Assembly: GCA_937902995.1 (NCBI GenBank)
Contig: CALEKY010000152.1
Coordinates: forward strand, 1-23,473
Direction: 5' to 3'
Length of the DNA: 23,473 bases
Source of the DNA: an uncultured Sinobacteraceae bacterium
Lineage (GTDB): Bacteria; Pseudomonadota; Gammaproteobacteria; Steroidobacterales; Steroidobacteraceae
How positions within the stretch are numbered: position 1 is the stretch's first letter; each line of letters opens with the position of its first letter. The notes under the pieces are model-generated. The model made no database searches, was not told where the DNA came from, and was given only the letters and a program-made list of their open reading frames with translations. The position numbers were made by a program, and so were the translations under genes. Shown piece by piece: positions 20,669 to 23,473 of the stretch.

Positions 20669-21682
20669 TCAGCGCCTGACATCCATCTGCGCCTCCGACA
20701 GCAGCGCTTCGATGTCGGCCAATCCGACCAGATTGAAATCGCCCGGGACGGAATGTTTGAGCACGGCCGCGGCAGTGGCGAAATCGACAGTCCGTTGAGG
20801 CGAATAACCGTTCAGCAGTCCATGAAGGATGCCTGCTGCGTAGGCGTCGCCGGCACCGATGCGATCGACGATGCCTTGTAGCGAATACGGCTTGCTCGTA
20901 TAGGTCGATTGCCGATCGTGCAGCGTGCCGACGAGTTGTTGGACGTCTGCCGCGTGACGTACGCGCGCGGTCGAGGCGATCCACTTCAGATCGGTAAAGG
21001 CGGCAAAGGCGTGTTCCGCAGCCCGACGCCCGCGCTGTTCGGCAGGGCCAGAGCCCCCATCGAAGCCGAACATGAATGCGATATCGCGTTCCTCGCCGAA
21101 AATCAGCGTCGCGTAGCTGCAGAGCTCGCGTAGCAGTGTCGGTGCTTCGCTCGCACGCTCGCCCCACAAGCGAGCGCGGAAATTGCAGTCGTACGACACG
21201 CTCACGCCGAGCGTGCGTGCTGCCTGCACGGCCTTCAATGCTGCCTGTGCGCCGTTCGCGCTGACGGCCGGTGTAATGCCCGAAACGTGCAACCATTCCG
21301 CACCGCGCAAAATTTCCGGCCAATCGATCGTTTCCGGCGGCGCGGCGGCAAATGCCGAACCCGCCCGGTCGTACAGCACTTCGGCCGGCCGCTGTCCCGC
21401 GCCGTGCGTCAGGAAATAAAGACCCATGCGCCCGTCGCGAAAAACGATGCCGCGCGTGTCGACGCCGTGGCGACGGAGCTCGCCGGCGCAGGCTTCGCCG
21501 AGCGCATTGTGCGGCAGAACGGACACTACGGCCGACGCATTGCCCAGTTTCGCTAGTGCAACTGCAACATTCGCTTCCGCACCGCCTACGTGCGCGGCGA
21601 ATTTCGGGGATTGCAGGAGCAATTCCTTTCCAGGTGCCGACAGGCGCAGCAGGACCTCACCGAAACAGATGACCTTGGGCAT
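20669..21682 (-). CDS. kdgK: 2-dehydro-3-deoxygluconokinase (KDG kinase)
   Basis: A 337-residue PfkB/ribokinase-family sugar kinase. It starts with the family N-terminus VICFGEVLLRLSAPG and has GGAEANVAVALAKLG (34-47). The substrate-specific segment GLYFLTHGAGQRPAEVLYD followed by RAGSAF (87-111) is diagnostic of KDG kinases. The C-terminal ATP site and catalytic base are in DRIGAGDAYAAG (273-284, catalytic D279). The enzyme phosphorylates 2-keto-3-deoxygluconate to KDPG, entering the lower Entner-Doudoroff path; KDG arises from pectin, alginate or hexuronates. The gene diverges from a TonB-dependent receptor across a 250-base region with two LacI-type palindromes, which suggests joint control by a sugar-acid repressor. 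Confidence 0.93.
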   Translation of the reverse strand: MPKVICFGEVLLRLSAPGKELLLQSPKFAAHVGGAEANVAVALAKLGNASAVVSVLPHNALGEACAGELRRHGVDTRGIVFRDGRMGLYFLTHGAGQRPAEVLYDRAGSAFAAAPPETIDWPEILRGAEWLHVSGITPAVSANGAQAALKAVQAARTLGVSVSYDCNFRARLWGERASEAPTLLRELCSYATLIFGEERDIAFMFGFDGGSGPAEQRGRRAAEHAFAAFTDLKWIASTARVRHAADVQQLVGTLHDRQSTYTSKPYSLQGIVDRIGAGDAYAAGILHGLLNGYSPQRTVDFATAAAVLKHSVPGDFNLVGLADIEALLSEAQMDVRR

Positions 21683-21802
21683 GCGTACTCACGACCTCGA
21701 GAAGATGCGGGACAAGTCAACCGCCAAGATAAACGGTATTGCCGTGCCGGAGCACGCTCTGCGGTGGCTTGCCCCCGCGTATGGTGCTCTGCTAGCCTCC
21801 AA

Positions 21803-21820
21803 TTGTCACCGGTGTCATTG
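21803..21820. promoter_or_regulatory. LacI-type operator 1 between kdgK and the TonB-dependent receptor
   Basis: A near-palindrome of 18 bases centred on CG at 21811/21812, with a perfect core CACCGGTG (21808-21815). The outer TG/CA pairs are conserved and two positions per arm do not match. The right half, CGGTGTCATT, would give AATGACACCGGTGTCATT if both halves were ideal. A central CG with an even-length dyad is usual for LacI-family regulators. Confidence 0.6.
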
Positions 21821-21826
21821 GCACGG

Positions 21827-21844
21827 TTGCCACCGGTGTCACCT
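21827..21844. promoter_or_regulatory. LacI-type operator 2 between kdgK and the TonB-dependent receptor
   Basis: A second copy of TG-N-CACCGGTG-N-CA, centred at 21835/21836 and exactly 24 bases from the first. Core CACCGGTG is at 21832-21839. Two identical 8-base cores with the same flanking TG and CA in one divergent promoter region are unlikely to be chance. Confidence 0.6.
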
Positions 21845-21932
21845 AGCCTGAAAAGGGTGGTCACTGGTGGAGCCGGTGGACTTCCTGAATACAGCGCAGC
21901 AACCGGTTCTTGCGTATTGGGGGAAATCACGC

Positions 21933-23473
21933 ATGTCCGCTTTCAATCTGAGCGTTCGCTCGGCCGTTAGGGCCGCGCTGTTCACGGCTGCTTTCGGAGT
22001 CGCTGGCTCGGCACTCGCGCAGCAGGCCACCGATGGGGTCGTCGAGGAAATCATCGTTACTGGCTTCCGCGGCAGCTTGAATGCCGCGCTCGACGTGAAG
22101 CGCGACGCCGTCGGCGCCGTCGATGCGATCGTCGCCGAAGACATCGCCGACTTCCCGGACCTCAACTTGGCCGAATCGTTGCAACGCATCCCTGGCGTAT
22201 CGATCGCCCGCGATGCCGGCGAAGGTCGCACGATCACGGTTCGCGGTCTCAGTCCCGAGTTCACGCGTGTGCGTCTGAACGGCATGGAAGCGATGTCCGC
22301 GAACGGCGGTACCGATGCCGCGGGCGGAACGAATAGAGGTCGCGGATTCGACTTCAACACTTTCGCCTCCGAGATCTTCAATTCGATCACGGTTCGCAAG
22401 ACATCGACTGCGGACATCGACGAGGGCTCGCTCGGTGCGACCGTCGAGCTTCGTACTGCGCGTCCGTTCGACTACGAAGGTGCGACGCTCGTGACCTCCG
22501 TACAGGGCATGTACAACGATCTTTCGGACAATCTCGATCCGCGCGCGGCGTTCCTGATCAGCAACACGTTTGCCGACGGACGGTTCGGCGCGTTGCTCTC
22601 CGTCGCCTACACCGAGCGCGAGCTTCAAGATGTAGGCGCAAGCACGGTACGGTGGGGCCGTCCGTCAGGCGGTTTCGGCGGCCTAGCGCCGGGCTACAGC
22701 GGTTCGGCGACGCTTGCCGAGCTCAATCAAGCCTTCGTGCCGCGCATTCCGCGTTTCGATGCCTACGAGCATCAACAGGATCGTCTCGGCATCACGGCGT
22801 CCTTCCAATTCGCGCCGACGGAACGCACTCGCATCAACGTCGACGCGTTGTACGCCGAGTTCAATGCCGAGCGTACCGAGATCTTCCTCGAGATTCCCAA
22901 CTTCTCGAGTGCGGCGAACGGCATACTCGTCGCCGATGCCATACTGCGCAACGACGGCACCCTGGCGAACGGCGCGCCGAAGAACACGTTGGTCTACGGC
23001 GTGTTCAACAACGTGGATATTCGGTCGGAACAGCGGTTCGACGAGCTGACGACCGAATTCACGCAGTTCTCCATCGACGGTACGCACGAGATCACCGATT
23101 CCCTGCGTCTCGGCTGGTATGCGGGCTACTCGAAGGCGGATCACGACAATCCGACGCAAACGACGCTGCTCTTCGACTGGAACAACATTCCGTCGGTGAC
23201 GTACGACTATCGCTCCGGCCGAACGCCCCTCATTTCGTACGGCGGAGTCGATCTAACCTCCACAGTCAACGGCACGCCGCAAACGGGTGCTACATCCACC
23301 GTGGATTCCGGCGGATGGTACCTGTCACAGGTTCGTCTGCGCCCGCAAGCGACGGTGAACGAGTTCAAGAGTTATCAAGCCGATCTCGAGTGGGATCTGA
23401 ACGACACGTTCACGTTGAAGGGCGGCGTTCAGTTCAAGCAGTTCGAGTTCGAAACGTCCGAGAAGCGCATCGA
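21933..23473 (+). CDS. TonB-dependent outer membrane receptor, Xanthomonas/Caulobacter type (3' end outside window)
   Basis: The first 513 residues of an outer membrane receptor that has no stop codon before the window ends. Residues 1-29 are a signal peptide (cleaved after GSALA, before QQ). A TonB-box-like EEIIVTGFRGSL follows near 38-49, then the plug domain (about 50-175: DFPDLNLAESLQRIPGVSI, ITVRGLSPEFTRVRLNGME, SITVRKTSTADIDEGSLGAT). Barrel strands follow with aromatic, alternating sequence. The DL-N-AE-LQR-PG pattern and large insert are typical of the TonB-Xanth-Caul subfamily (TIGR01782), often tied to carbohydrate uptake. GGGGGA lies 8 bases before the ATG. The gene diverges from kdgK and shares two LacI-type operators with it. 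Substrate is not determined. Confidence 0.95.
   Translation, partial: MSAFNLSVRSAVRAALFTAAFGVAGSALAQQATDGVVEEIIVTGFRGSLNAALDVKRDAVGAVDAIVAEDIADFPDLNLAESLQRIPGVSIARDAGEGRTITVRGLSPEFTRVRLNGMEAMSANGGTDAAGGTNRGRGFDFNTFASEIFNSITVRKTSTADIDEGSLGATVELRTARPFDYEGATLVTSVQGMYNDLSDNLDPRAAFLISNTFADGRFGALLSVAYTERELQDVGASTVRWGRPSGGFGGLAPGYSGSATLAELNQAFVPRIPRFDAYEHQQDRLGITASFQFAPTERTRINVDALYAEFNAERTEIFLEIPNFSSAANGILVADAILRNDGTLANGAPKNTLVYGVFNNVDIRSEQRFDELTTEFTQFSIDGTHEITDSLRLGWYAGYSKADHDNPTQTTLLFDWNNIPSVTYDYRSGRTPLISYGGVDLTSTVNGTPQTGATSTVDSGGWYLSQVRLRPQATVNEFKSYQADLEWDLNDTFTLKGGVQFKQFEFETSEKRI

Overview
The window reads as a chromosomal segment of a moderately GC-rich gammaproteobacterium. Housekeeping gene order (rpmB-rpmG, radC next to coaBC-dut, pyrE, trmB, glnS), a TonB-dependent receptor that looks like the Xanthomonas/Caulobacter subfamily, a PEP-CTERM protein and many short intergenic repeats all point to the Xanthomonadales/Steroidobacterales side of the class. 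That placement is inference. I see no phage, insertion sequence, CRISPR array or toxin-antitoxin pair.

Layout. 1-431: ribosomal proteins L33 and L28 (minus) with a good sigma70 promoter. 732-3342: radC diverges from the overlapping coaBC-dut pair. 3551-4949: pyrE, then a secreted DUF4124-type coiled-coil protein (minus). 5094-6805: an AmpG-like MFS permease overlapping a small Rieske ferredoxin by one base. 6984-9180 (minus): a small acidic DUF6763-like protein, trmB and a LysR regulator. 9250-9323: tRNA-Gly(CCC). 9553-11803: a one-domain asparaginase and glnS. 12150-12713: a PEP-CTERM protein behind a sigma54-type promoter. 13330-15390: a DUF4304-like protein and a secreted SxxK serine hydrolase. 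15562-17865 (minus): ahpC and ahpF, with an OxyR-type site upstream of ahpC, facing a secreted protein of unknown function. 19037-23473: an aldehyde dehydrogenase and KDG kinase (minus), diverging from a TonB-dependent receptor that runs off the window; the shared region carries two near-identical palindromes of LacI type, suggesting a sugar-acid uptake and catabolism locus.

The most unusual feature is not a gene. At least nine intergenic arrays of short tandem repeats occur, all with a 7-base unit but with several unrelated unit sequences (CTACAGC/GCTGTAG, CCTTCAG, TTGATAG, TAGTGAG/GTGACTC, GTCACGA, GGGGAAA, GGCCACA). Four pairs lie in opposite orientation within one intergenic region, and several arrays start at or within a few bases of a stop codon or a tRNA 3' end. 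They resemble in form the heptanucleotide STRR repeats of cyanobacteria, but the sequences differ and the inverted pairing is striking.

Other regulatory signals visible: a -24/-12 promoter in front of the PEP-CTERM gene, an ATAG-N7-CTAT OxyR-type site next to the ahpC -35 box, a rho-independent terminator after ahpF and another after the PEP-CTERM gene, and a possible leaderless start for coaBC.
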